Source: Panulirus ornatus
Taxonomy: Eukaryota > Arthropoda > Malacostraca > Decapoda > Palinuridae
Direction: 5' to 3'
Assembly (NCBI RefSeq): GCF_036320965.1
Contig: NC_092225.1
Span: 8,719,002 to 8,783,001, forward strand
Length of the DNA stretch: 64,000 nt
Shown: positions 13,416-24,330 of the stretch, in pieces
Layout of the letters: the number at the start of each line of letters is the position of its first letter
Position numbering within the stretch: position 1 is the stretch's first letter
The notes under the pieces: model-generated
What the model was told of the DNA's origin: nothing
Databases searched by the model: none
The model's input: only the letters and a program-made list of their open reading frames with translations
Program-made: the position numbers and the translations under genes

Positions 13416-13644
13416 CCCTGGGGATAGGGGATTAAGAATACTTCCCACGTATTCCCTGCGTGTCGTAGAAGGCGACTAAAAGGGGAGGGAGCGGGGGGCT
13501 GGAAATCCTCCCCTCTCATTTTTTTTTTCTTCCAAAAGAAGGAACAGAGGGGGCCAGGTGAGGATATTCCAAAAAAGGCCCAGTCCTCTGTTCTTAACGC
13601 TACCTCGCTAACGCGGGAAATGGCGAATAGTTAAAAAGTAAAAG

Positions 13645-13648
<4 letters not shown>
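13413..13648 (+). mobile_element. S element copy S2
   Basis: A complete S copy, head to tail on the plus strand, ending CTACCTCGCTAACGCGGG, AAATGGCGAATAGT and an A-rich run. It shares private variants with S8 at 48366-48611: GGGGATTAAGAATAC in the head, ATATTCCAAAAAAGGCCC in the middle, and CAGAGGGGGCC with two bases fewer than other copies. Confidence 0.9.

Positions 13649-13706
<58 letters not shown>
13649..13706. repeat. (TA)n microsatellite, S tail
   Basis: A TA tract directly after the A-rich end of S2. Confidence 0.97.
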
Positions 13707-13711
<5 letters not shown>

Positions 13712-13934
13712 CTATGTAGCCTTAAAGCTGTACTGCAATCAGTGGCATAGCGATCACCGGCAAATAATAAGCTACTCTGGCATGAGAGGCACTCTTCCAC
13801 GTTCTCGTACTCTCTTTTTATATACAATGACGATGATACCACCTCGGCGAAGGCGACTTTTCACTTGCATGTGTAACCTAATGCGTGCAGAGTCCAACAA
13901 CACGTGTATATATTCATTCATTTATTATTCATTT
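13707..13934. other. Short unique stretch, no gene
   Basis: A non-repetitive segment between S2 and the next LINE copy. Confidence 0.5.
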
Positions 13935-15223
13935 TGCTTTGTCGCTGTCTCCCGCGTTTGCGAGGTAGCACAAGGAAACAGACGAAAGAAATGGCCCAAC
14001 CCACCCCCATACACATGTATATACATACACGTCCGCACGCGCAAATATACATACCCATACATCTCAATGTACACATATATATACACACACAGACACATAC
14101 ATATATACACATGCACACAATTCACACTGTCTGCCTTTATTCATTCCCATCGCCACCTCGCCACACATGGAATAACATCCCCCTCCCCCCTCATGTGTGC
14201 GAGGTAGCGCTAGGAAAAGACAACAAAGGCCCCATTCGTTAACACTCAGTCTCTAGCTGTCATGCAATAATGCACGAAACCACAGCTCCCTTTCCACATC
14301 CAGGCCCCACACAACTTTCCATGGTTTACCCCAGACGCTTCACATGCCCTGATTCAATCCATTGACAGCACGTCGACCCCGGTATATCACATCGATCCAA
14401 TTCACTCTATTCCTTGCCCGCCTTTCACCCTCCTGAATGTTCAGGCCCCGATCACTCAAAATTTTTTCACTCCATCTTTCCACCTCCAATTTGGTCTCCC
14501 ACTTCTCCTCGTTCCCTCCACCTCCGACACATATATCCTCTTGGTCAATCTTTCCTCACTCATTCTCTCCATGTGCCCAAACCATTTCAAAACACTCTCT
14601 TCTGCTCTCTCAACCACGCTCTTTTTATTCCCACATATTTCTCTTACCCTTACATTACTTACTCGATGAAACCACCTCACACCACATATTGTCCTCAAAC
14701 ATCTCATTTCCAGCACATCCACCCTCCTGCGCACAACTCTATCCATAGCCCACGCCTCGCAACCATACAACATTGTTGGAACCACTATTTCTTCAAACAT
14801 AGCCATTTTTGCTTTCCGAGATAATGTTCTCGACTTCCACACATTCTTCAAGGCTCCCAGGATTTTCGCCCCCTCCCCCACCCTATGATTCACTTCCGCT
14901 TCCATGGTTCCATCCGCTGCCAGATCCATTCCCAGATATCTAAAACACTCTACTTCCTCCAGTTTTTATCCATTCAAACTTTCCTCCCAATTGACTTGAC
15001 CCTCAACCCTACTGTACCTAATAACCTTGGTCTTATTCACATTTACTCTTAACTTTCTTCTTTCACACACTTTACCAAACTCAGTCATCAGCTTCTGCAG
15101 TTTCTCACATGAATCAGTCACCAGCGCTGTATCATCAGCGAACAACAACTGACTCACTTCCCAAGCTCTTTCATCCCCAACAGACTTAATACTTTCCTCT
15201 CTTTCCAAAACTCTTGCATTCAC
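13935..15223 (-). pseudogene. LINE reverse transcriptase, 3' half, broken (copy E)
   Basis: This minus-strand copy starts inside the RT palm (VNARVLER...) at 15223 and runs through the catalytic motif LLFADDTALVTDS and the C-terminal domain to a long 3' UTR ending near 13935. The C-terminal part includes VPTMLYGCEAWAMDRVVR, WFGHMERMSEERLTKR and [12 protein letters not shown]. The frame is interrupted: a stop lies near 14966 just after the VNWEESLNG phrase, and another at 14456. The 3' UTR is the long type, with an internal CGCTACCTCGCACACATGAG motif and the terminal CTACCTCGCAAACGCGGG motif. RT copies RNA into DNA at a nick; this copy lacks the endonuclease and the N-terminal fingers and cannot act alone. 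Its 5' boundary falls in a TA/T tract. Confidence 0.9.
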
Positions 15224-15263
15224 GTGTATATATATATATTTTTTTTTTTTTTTTTTTTTTTTT
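15224..15263. repeat. TA tract and T run (LINE tail on minus strand)
   Basis: Short (TA)n followed by about 23 T. On the minus strand this is the A-rich plus TA tail of the LINE fragment at 15264-15620. Confidence 0.95.
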
Positions 15264-15618
15264 ATACTTTGTCGCTGTCTCCCGCGTTTGCGAGGTAGCG
15301 CAAGGAAACAGACGAAAGAAATGGCCCAACCCCCCCCATACACATGTACATACACACGTCCACACACGCAAATATACATACCTACACAGCTTTCCTTGGT
15401 TTACCCCGGACGCTTCACATGCCTTGATTCAATCCACTGACAGCACGTCAACCCCTGTATACCACATCGCTCCAATTCACTTCATTCCTTGCCCTCCTTT
15501 CACCCTCCTGCATGTTCAGGCCCCGATCACACAAAATCCTTTTCACTCCATCTTTCCACCTCCAATTTGGTCTCCCACTTCTCCTCGTTCCCTCCACCTC
15601 CGACACATATATCCTCTT

Positions 15619-15620
<2 letters not shown>
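15264..15620 (-). mobile_element. LINE 3' end, 5'-truncated, short UTR (copy F)
   Basis: The minus strand begins at [15 protein letters not shown] (15620), reads through [12 protein letters not shown] and [10 protein letters not shown], then a short-type 3' UTR ending GCTACCTCGCAAACGCGGG and GACAGCGACAAAGTATA. A base loss in the ILCDRGLNM region is possible. It is inserted tail-first against the 5' end of copy E and is a dead fragment. Confidence 0.9.

Positions 15621-15693
<73 letters not shown>
15621..15693. repeat. (TA)n microsatellite
   Basis: A pure TA tract between copy F and the mini-LINE fusion. Confidence 0.97.
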
Positions 15694-15696
<3 letters not shown>

Positions 15697-15796
15697 TCCC
15701 ATTTTAGAAAATGGGAAACAGAAGAAGGAGTCACGCGGGGAGAGCTCATCCTCCTCGAAGGCTCAGATTCGCTACCTCGCAAACGCGGGAGACAAA

Positions 15797-15804
<8 letters not shown>
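15694..15804 (+). mobile_element. Mini-LINE: 5' UTR fused directly to 3' terminus
   Basis: Positions 15708-15767 match the 5' UTR of the full-length LINE (36401-36462): GAAGAAGGAGTCACGCGGGG, CATCCTCCTCGAAGGCTCAG. From 15770 the sequence is the LINE 3' terminus, CGCTACCTCGCAAACGCGGG then AGAC, followed by an A run and (AT)n. Everything between, about 3.3 kb of the LINE, is absent. The first 26 bases (15694-15719) are a perfect 12-bp palindrome around AG: GTTTCCCATTTT and AAAATGGGAAAC. No protein is encoded. Confidence 0.88.

Positions 15805-15869
<65 letters not shown>
15805..15869. repeat. (AT)n microsatellite
   Basis: An AT tract that is the tail of the mini-LINE and abuts the 5' end of the next LINE fragment. 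Confidence 0.97.
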
Positions 15870-15871
<2 letters not shown>

Positions 15872-16395
15872 AAATTGGAGGTGGAAGGATGGAGGGAAAA
15901 AGATTTTGAGCCATCGGGGCGAGGGGCGTGCAAAAAATAAAGTGAATTGGAACGATGTGGTATACCGGGGCCGACGTGCTATCAACGGATTGAACAGGGC
16001 ATGTGAAGCGTGTGGGGTAAACCATGGAAAGTTTTGTGAGGACTGGATGTGGAAAGGCAGCTGTGGTTTTGGTGCATTACACATGACAGACAGAGACAGT
16101 GTGGACGAATGTGGCCTTTTTCAGTCTTTCCCTAGCGCTACCTCGCGGGGGGGATTCTATTTCATGTGTGGCCGGGTAGCTACGGGAACGGATGAAGGCA
16201 GCAATTATGAATATGTACATGTGTATATATGTATTTGTCTTGTATGTATATATATGTATACGTTGAAATGTATAGGTATGTATATGTGCGTGTGTGGACG
16301 TTTATGTATACATATGTGCATGTGGGTGGGTTTCGCCGTTCTCTCGACTGTTTCCTTGCGATACCTCGCTAACGCGGGAGACGGCGATTAAGTAT
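15870..16395 (+). mobile_element. LINE 3' end, long UTR (copy I)
   Basis: It starts at the coding phrase PNWRWKDG, is rapidly frame-damaged, and continues into a long-type 3' UTR with the internal CTAGCGCTACCTCGCG motif near 16131 and the terminal CGATACCTCGCTAACGCGGG motif near 16360. It is more diverged than the copies at 33 and 44 kb. Confidence 0.88.
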
Positions 16396-16408
16396 AATAT
16401 ATATATAT

Positions 16409-16646
16409 CTTTCTTTTCTTCTTTCATACTATTCACCATTTCCCGCATTAGCGAGGTAGCGTTAAGAACAGAGGACTGGGCCTTTGAGGGAATATCCTTA
16501 CCTGGCCCCCCTTCTCTGTTCCTTCTTTTGGAAAATTGAAAAAAAAACGAGAGGGGAGGATTTCCAGCCACCCGCTCCCTCCCCTTTTAGTCGCCTTCTA
16601 CGACACGCAGGGAATACGTGGGAAGTATTCTTTCTCCCCTATCCCT

Positions 16647-16652
<6 letters not shown>
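16409..16652 (-). mobile_element. S element copy S3
   Basis: A full S copy on the minus strand. Its tail side (CTTTCTTTTCTTC on plus) sits directly on the short TA tail of LINE copy I, and its head (ATCCCTAGGGATAGGGG on minus) abuts (TA)n. Confidence 0.9.

Positions 16653-16704
<52 letters not shown>
16653..16704. repeat. (TA)n microsatellite
   Basis: A TA tract at the head end of S3. Confidence 0.97.
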
Positions 16705-16706
<2 letters not shown>

Positions 16707-18180
16707 CTGCTGGTAGCCACAAGGATTTGAAGTATGTTATATAAAGGCCACATAATCTTACCAGAAATGATTGATGGCTAATTAAAAAATCATGATCTAA
16801 CACTGAAAAACAAATGCAATTCTTGAAAATGGGTTTAACCTTTGCAAAAACAAAATTGATATACAAGACAGGCAAGTGGAAATGGGGAAAGCTGCATGAT
16901 GTTTTAGTTGGAATACAAAATGAAGGTCAAGTTTTTTTTATGGACCCTGAGGTGAAGGAACGCCTAAAAGCTGATGTCCCTAAGAGACGCACTTTCCACA
17001 AAATTAGTTCACTTTCCTCATAAATGCATACGTTCTAGGAGGCACTTCCCAGCCACATCAACATCAGAATCAGACGCACTGAAAAATCGAACCTTTACAT
17101 GTTACTGAATATAAAGGATTACATGCGGAAGCTGAGCAGCATCTTATGTGACTCTACAACATTCTAACTTACCACACGCGACCCAAGTGCAAACACAAAG
17201 AAGGAAATTATACAAAGGATAAACTGCGTCACTGCCTAGAGCCAGTCACAGGAAACTGTGAACTTGGTAAAGACCCATAAAGAACTACGTCCATTACGCC
17301 TCATTACATCACAGGTGACAACGCCTGTTAACGAGATAGCTAAGCTGCTACACAACATCAATATCTTCCTGCCAAATTTGCTCCAAAATCTTCAGAAGAC
17401 TTGATCGAAAGTGTGCAAAGCCTTGATGCAGAAACCTTCTCCAACAAGCGTCCTGTTGAGGAAACTATACAAATCATCCTGAACAATGCTTGTTAACATG
17501 GGACGCTTCCAGCACCGAAAATTCCTGCAGTCATCTTTGAACAACTACAACGTGTATGTATGCACCATGGAAGATTCATTTAGGCGTTCAGAAGGAGGAT
17601 TTTGCTCTCAGACAGACGAAAATGAATAAAGGATCACCCTTGATGCCATCCTTTTGTTAACTTTCCTGTTCATGTGTGAACTGGAAAACACCGTACAGCA
17701 GGATGAGAGTTTAAGACCTGATCCATAATACAGGCAAGTCGATGATGACATTCTTGTCATCTGAAGGACTGAGGAAGCTGGGAGACCTAGAGAGGAATAT
17801 TGAGACAATCTTTTTTCAAATTTCACTTTTGAAGTTAGAATATATAGCAAACTACCTTTTCTAAATGTTTTAGTAGAGAAACACAGACAAATACACTACG
17901 AGTGTATGAAGGAAAACAGAATTACGATATTTCAGTGTCCAAGAATGAATGTACAGTGAAGTACAAACTTAAAACAAAGCTGTATCGACCTCTCAGATTG
18001 GAATCTATTCCACCATGAAATCAACAGAATCAAGAAAGTGTACTTCAAAAATGGATACCCCTCAATAGCTTACCAACAATGAAGTTAAAAGAATTCGTGT
18101 CAAAGAACATCCGGCAAGATCACATTCCTGAACCATACAGTTTTCTAAATATTCAGGACTCGAATAGCCAGCGTACAGCC
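16705..18180 (+). pseudogene. Penelope-like element, decayed reverse transcriptase
   Basis: Conceptual reading across several frames gives phrases typical of Penelope-like RTs in the right order. Near 17268 there is LVKTHKELRPLRLITSQ then NEIAKLLHNI (family pattern KTHK.G.PLRPI..., LAK.L). Near 17455 there is VEETIQIILNN, followed by TLPAPKIPAVIFEQL near 17500. Near 18010 there is HEINRIKKVYFKNGYP. Penelope-like elements copy RNA at DNA ends using a telomerase-related RT, normally with a C-terminal GIY-YIG nuclease. Here frameshifts and stops are frequent and the stretch around the catalytic Asp pair is unrecognisable, so the copy is dead. No GIY-YIG domain was recognised downstream. The assignment is by remembered family pattern and should be tested by profile search. 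Confidence 0.65.
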
Positions 18181-19574
18181 TAGGAAAGCTCCCAGTAAAG
18201 TAAGAGGGATATGAGCATAAAGCAGTCATACATTTTGGCTACTTTCGAAATAAACACAATGTGAATATAATCAGACAATTTACACGCACAAAAACAACTA
18301 GACTGTATCTGTGATGTCTTTTGATCCTCCAAACAAGTGTTGATGGATAACGTCTTCATCAAGGGAATAGAAATGATAGGGTAGCTGTGTATGCCCCTTA
18401 GCTCTCCAATAACTCAAGCATAGCAAGGCATGAAAACGGTTAAAGTACGATAATTTGGACATAATTAAAGATAACGAATATGAGACTATGTACATATTCG
18501 TCAGAGACTCTGGCGCGAAGCTGGATATACGCTGGTCGTAGCGGTAGTGTTGGTGGTGGTGGAAAGAGAGCGGCGAGAGGAAGGTGGGAGGCTTGCCGTG
18601 GAGGCTGGGGCTGAAGGAGGCCGTGGTGGCGCAGCCCGTGGTAATGTATGCAGGTGAAACACGACCGTGGCGGCGGAGGGTCAGTGACTGCAGTCCGCTC
18701 CTTAGGATATACTTGGAAATACCATCAAGGAAGTAGTTACAGTCTGAAACGACGTGGAAGATATGGTATTGGGACTTGTGATCGTTAATGTGTGGGAGAT
18801 ATTTTCCGGATGGTGTGGGCATGTGGAAAAAAGGGATAAAGAGAACGAAGACTTGGGAAAAGGTATGTGGATTAGGCAAGTGTTGAAAATTCACTGCATA
18901 ATTATGTTGGTAAGATACACGGTGTGCCATCGACCTGCTGTGAAGCCTCTAGCCTACAGCGAGACACACGTGTGTACTGGGCATCGATACACAGTGTCAT
19001 GCACCCTCAACAAATGCAAGAATGAGATGCTATCATTAAAAGCTGCAACATGCTGCAAGCAGGAAGCCCCAGAACGTACACTCGACAGCGTGACGATGTC
19101 TTCGGGGGCGAGGTCATCTTCCGCCTCGGCAGAAATACATATGAAGCTGATTAAGGTCTGCCTTCTGGCTTGATGTGTATTCTTCCACGCAGGAGGCGGT
19201 GTCATATTTCCCTAAGGAGCTTCGCCCCAGCGGTACCTGCTTGCCCTCCCGCGTGCACCTCCCTGGCTGGGCTGCTCCTCTCGCTTCCTCTCTTTCTCTT
19301 CATCCCTCTTCCCTTTTTCTCCAACCCAAACCGTGCTTCAATCTCTCCCTCCTTCTCCCCTCTCCTACCTTCTTTCCACCTAACTCCTCACCCTTACCAT
19401 TCTTGTAATCCCAATGGTCTTCTTGCTCTCTCTACACACATTTTATTATCAGTTTCCCCTTAACACCCTCAGTTGTTGACTAGATCATGAGAGGATAGGG
19501 GAATAGGAGGAAGGGGAGGAGTAGGAGGAGGAGTAGGAGGAGGAGGAGGAGGTGTTTCTTCAATTTCCAATTCC
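18181..19574. other. Unique DNA, no confident gene
   Basis: A GC-richer patch with GGTGGTGGTGG lies near 18550, and a C/T-rich patch at 19230-19400. Possible 3' remnants of the Penelope-like copy may extend to about 18400. A minus-strand open frame of 210 codons (18298-18930) has no recognisable domain and I do not call it. Confidence 0.45.
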
Positions 19575-20040
19575 TTACACCATAAACCAAGGGAGACGGG
19601 AAGTTTAGCGGGGAAGATGTTATGAAGCAGTAGAGAGGATAGTCTGGAGGGAAATGATATAAAACAGTTGGGGAGGATTGTTCATAAGGGTAAGATGGTA
19701 TAAAGCAGTGGCGGAGTAAGATGTGACAGACCAAGAAGTTCCAAAACAGTATGGGTAGAAGGTTTAGAAGGAGAATTATTTTACAAAACAGTAGGGTAAG
19801 AGAGTCTGGAGGAGACAGAAGTTATAAAACAGTAGGGGAGGAAACTTGGAGAGATACAGAGTTTCTAAAAAGACGGAAGTAAAGACTGACAGTTATGTGG
19901 GGAAGTGTGGAGGGAAGTTTGGACAGGGGACTGTCACTACGTGCCAATACTGGAGGGAAGTGCGGATGGTGACTGACTCTAAGTGCCAGTAATGGGATGA
20001 AGTGAAGCTTAATGGAAGACAAGGCGATATAAAACAGAGG
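19575..20040. repeat. Degenerate minisatellite, about 40-45-bp unit
   Basis: Repeated phrases ATAAAACAGTAGGGGAGGA and GTCTGGAGGGA (with TTATGAAGCAGTAGAGAGGA and ATAAAGCAGTGGCGGAG variants) recur about ten times. It begins just after a (GGA)n-rich stretch at 19500-19552. Confidence 0.7.
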
Positions 20041-20335
20041 CGTAGCTTAGTGTGATCGGGGTCCTGGTTATATAAACCAGGGGTGACTTGGGTTCTGGCT
20101 GAGACCGAGGAGTGGAGTGATCGGGGTCTGGCACTGACCCAGGAGAGGTGGCAGAGTTTAAAGCAGGGAGGAACGCTGGCTGCCGGCCTGGATCCACCGG
20201 TCCCTTTAAGCTATACCTATAGGCAGGGGAACCAGGAACCCACGGCGGCGGAGGCGGCGGTGGTCGTCGTCCTCGCCTGACCTCCAACAGCAGCCAGCAG
20301 GAGACTGCTCACTAATGTCATACGTTAACTCCTCG
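20041..20335. other. Unique GC-richer DNA, no gene
   Basis: The phrase GTGATCGGGGTC occurs twice (20053 and 20119). No supportable frame. Confidence 0.45.
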
Positions 20336-20512
20336 AACATGATAATATGACCCTTGAGGACGAATGTACGAGCCCTTGAGGACGACACCACGACCCTTGA
20401 GGACGATGGTATGATCCTTCGGTATGATGGCATGTCCTCTCATCTCATCGTTAAGAGTCGGGTCAAAGGACAAGCCTACCCAAGGGTTATACCGTCGTCC
20501 TCAAGAAGTTAT
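20336..20512. repeat. HM hairpin-type element (HM3)
   Basis: The left arm has three to four 21-bp units of the form ACGACCCTTGAGGACGATGG. The core contains TATGATGGCATGTCCT, then CGGGTCAAAGGACAAGCC. The right arm is inverted: AAGGGTTATACCGTCGTCC then TCAAG. Left and right arms are reverse-complementary to each other. Confidence 0.7.
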
Positions 20513-20708
20513 AGAGAAAAAGTAAGGAAATCAACGCAATAGTAATGCACGAACGCCTCTTACATTATGGTGGACATGATACAGAATGAAGCAGGAGCTT
20601 CCTTTCCAGCACAGTTCAGATATGTCATGAATCTGGTCAATATATACATACATACAAACATACAATCTTCATGTTTCGTTTTCCTAGTGGCCACCAGCAC
20701 ATATATTT

Positions 20709-20712
<4 letters not shown>
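20513..20712. other. Short unique stretch, no gene
   Basis: No recognisable feature. Confidence 0.45.

Positions 20713-20774
<62 letters not shown>
20713..20774. repeat. (TA)n microsatellite
   Basis: A TA tract at the 5' side of the 55-bp inverted-repeat arm. Confidence 0.97.
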
Positions 20775-20777
<3 letters not shown>

Positions 20778-20821
20778 CTTTGGCAAGAAACTGATAAATG
20801 CTGAATCAGCAGTCATTTTCA

Positions 20822-20829
<8 letters not shown>
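20775..20829 (+). mobile_element. 55-bp arm, likely 3' end of the 22.6-kb Penelope-like copy family
   Basis: This segment (GAACTTTGGCAAGAAACTGA ... CAGTCATTTTCAATGATG) is the exact reverse complement of 22644-22699. Both copies run into (TA)n at the ...AATGATGTA side. Because the minus-strand copy lies downstream of a Penelope-like GIY-YIG fragment, I infer that this is a severely 5'-truncated 3' terminus of the same family. Confidence 0.6.

Positions 20830-20895
<66 letters not shown>
20830..20895. repeat. (TA)n microsatellite
   Basis: A TA tract with one GT interruption near 20859, between the 55-bp arm and S4. Confidence 0.97.
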
Positions 20896-20898
<3 letters not shown>

Positions 20899-21126
20899 TC
20901 CCTGGGGATAGGGGAGAAAGAATACTTCCCATGCATTCCCTGCATGTCGTAGAAGGCGACTAACAGGGAAGAGAGCGGGGGGCTCGAAATCCTCCCCTAT
21001 CATTTTTAATTTTCCAAAAGAAGGAAGAGAGAAGGGGGCCAAGTGAGGATATTCCCTCAAAGGCTCAGTCCTCTATTCTTAACGCTACCTCGCTAACGCG
21101 GGAAATGGCGAATAGTATGAAAAAAA

Positions 21127-21132
<6 letters not shown>
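20896..21132 (+). mobile_element. S element copy S4
   Basis: A complete S copy on plus. The head is CATCCCTGGGGATAGGGG and the tail is CTACCTCGCTAACGCGGG with AAATGGCGAATAGT and an A run. It carries private changes (CCATGCATTCCCTGCATG) and is not a copy of S5 at the other end of this block. Confidence 0.9.

Positions 21133-21206
<74 letters not shown>
21133..21206. repeat. (TA)n microsatellite
   Basis: A TA tract between S4 and LINE copy G. Confidence 0.97.

Positions 21207-22612
<1,406 letters not shown>

Positions 22613-22643
<31 letters not shown>
22613..22643. repeat. (TA)n microsatellite
   Basis: A short TA tract between the S5 head and the 55-bp arm. Confidence 0.95.
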
Positions 22644-22650
<7 letters not shown>

Positions 22651-23520
22651 TGAAAATGACTGCTGATTCAGCATTTATCAGTTTCTTGCCAAAGTTCATT
22701 GCATGGGTAGAACCAAACTCAAGCTGAAACCCGTGGTGTAATTCCTTTTAGGTACACAATAAAGCAAACTGACACAATACAACTCAACACAACTCAATGT
22801 TTCGTGTCTCGTGTCACATTCTCAAGTGTAAGGACAGTACGGTATGGTCTAGTACGATATAATCTTGGTTTATGTAAAAAATCAGACATTAAAGGAAAGA
22901 TTAATGGCCAATGAGAGATGAATACGATACGCAGCTACATCCTTGCCTGACCAATGAAATTTAGCTGCGTCAGGTCAGCCGGGCGTGCTGCTGCGTGACG
23001 TCACCAGTTCTCGTCTTGCTCTCGCTGGGACAGGTCAGCTGCTGAGCTCTCGGTAATACAAGAACATCGTCAGTCAGCAGGTTCATACTCGGGGGTCTCT
23101 CACCAATGTAGAGGACCTCGAGTATCTGAAGGCATCTAAGGTCGGGTGAAGTGTCTAATACAGACGTTCCTTTGTCCAATATCTCCCTCGTGAGGATGGC
23201 GTTGTGGCAGGATCACTGGTGTGTCTTCGGGCTCCCACTCTGTGAATGACACTGGAAAGACGCCTGGACAATCTGGTGGTGGTCAAGACGATAAAACGAC
23301 GTACGGGGCGTGCAGTCCTCGTGTGGGTACTGGACTCCTTTGACATGACTCCTTTGGAAAGTCGCTGTTCTTGGTGCTGGGTTGTTTTTAATCAAGAGGT
23401 GTGATACTTTCTTGCCTTGGTAACGGAATATGAAATCTGTCTTCTCGAAGTTTATCTGATTTGTACGAAGTGAACATGAAGACCTTGTAGGATAGGCGGA
23501 TGGGGTCAACGGGCACTGTC
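22644..23520 (-). pseudogene. Penelope-like element C-terminal GIY-YIG-like domain, decayed
   Basis: On the minus strand, 23340-22970 gives, across two frames, VVLTTTRLSRRLSS, then SGSPKTHQ, HNAILTREILDKGTSVLD, and LRCLQILEVLYIGERPPSMN. This order (YxG..TTTLSRRLT, GAPKxH, LTREILVxxT, LxILEALxIxxxxPxxN) is that of the GIY-YIG nuclease end of many animal Penelope-like elements. The nuclease would nick DNA to prime reverse transcription. Frameshifts separate the two halves, so it is inactive. Downstream (22970-22700) is non-coding, with ATGTTTCGTGTCTCGTGTCA on plus, and it ends in the 55-bp terminus at 22644-22699. No RT is visible upstream. Confidence 0.65.
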
Positions 23521-23559
23521 TGATTTGGGGGCGTCTGGTTCATTGGTCGTCTTGTTGTG

Positions 23560-23800
23560 TGATAGGGGTGGTGGCATACAGATGGTAGTAGGAGAGATAG
23601 CACCAGTGACGGCACGGTAATAGAGGTGGTGACAAAATGACATGACATGGTTTCTGAATGGTTGTCACAGGTGATGGCAGAAGGTGCAGCAAAGGTAGAA
23701 GCAGAAATGTTGGCAGAAGTGGTAGCTGAAGTAGTGGCAAAAATGGTGAAAAGGGGTAGGAAGTAGAGGTGGTGGTAGTGGTGGCAAAGGGTGTGGTGCA
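23560..23800. repeat. Degenerate GGTGGYRG-type short tandem repeat
   Basis: Runs of GTGGTGGCA, AGAGGTGGTGACA, GGTGATGGCAGAAG and GTAGCTGAAGTAGTGGCA are clearly related, with 9- to 18-base spacing and a three-base undertone. The minus-strand frame is a low-complexity artefact. Confidence 0.6.
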
Positions 23801-23889
23801 TGATGATCAGGCGTTATCGTTAATCAGGCACGAACAAAATATTAAAGCTACCGGAAACAATTTTTTTTCATCATTATATTCAAACAAGT

Positions 23890-24330
23890 ATGGTAATGAC
23901 TTTGACCTTTAAACTCTTGACCTCAAAATCGATGAGGACGTGCTTTGCCACATGTGGATGATCACATATGCTGAAATATAACCCATCCAGCATTATTGAA
24001 GTTATTGTGCGTCAACAAAATGATCTGAGTGTGTGGCAGTGATCCTGACCTTTGATCTTTTACCCTTAAAATCAGAGGGGACCTTCCTGGCCTCTGAGGG
24101 AAACTCACATAATAAGTCTCGAGGAAACCATCCAGACGACCTGAAGTTATTGTGTTGAAATCACACACAGGTGTGACAGTGACCTTGACCTTTTGACCTT
24201 TAAATCAATACGGACCTGTCTTGTCATAAGAAAAACTCTCATGCTAAGTGTTTGAAATACTGCACTGAGCCGAACTCATCTTCAAAATGAACTCCAAAAT
24301 GTTCAGTGGTGACCTTGACTTTTGACCCTA
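23890..24330. repeat. Degenerate tandem repeat, about 130-145-bp unit, with TGACCTTTGACC core
   Basis: Four phrases of one kind recur at about 23891, 24037, 24175 and 24304: GACTTTGACCTTTAAACTCT, CCTGACCTTTGATCTTTTAC, TGACCTTGACCTTTTGACCT and TGACCTTGACTTTTGACCCT. The shared lead-in is GTGTGACAGTGA-like and the follow-on is AAATCA-GGACC. It reads as an old tandem array. Confidence 0.6.

Noticed and set aside
15214..15909. 231-codon plus-strand frame across copy F and (TA)n
   Set aside because: It is antisense to the LINE RT fragment and extended by microsatellite; the LINE codes on the other strand.
18298..18930. 210-codon minus-strand frame in otherwise unique DNA
   Set aside because: No domain, no signal or membrane pattern, His/Tyr-rich composition and overlap with the decayed Penelope-like 3' region; likely chance.
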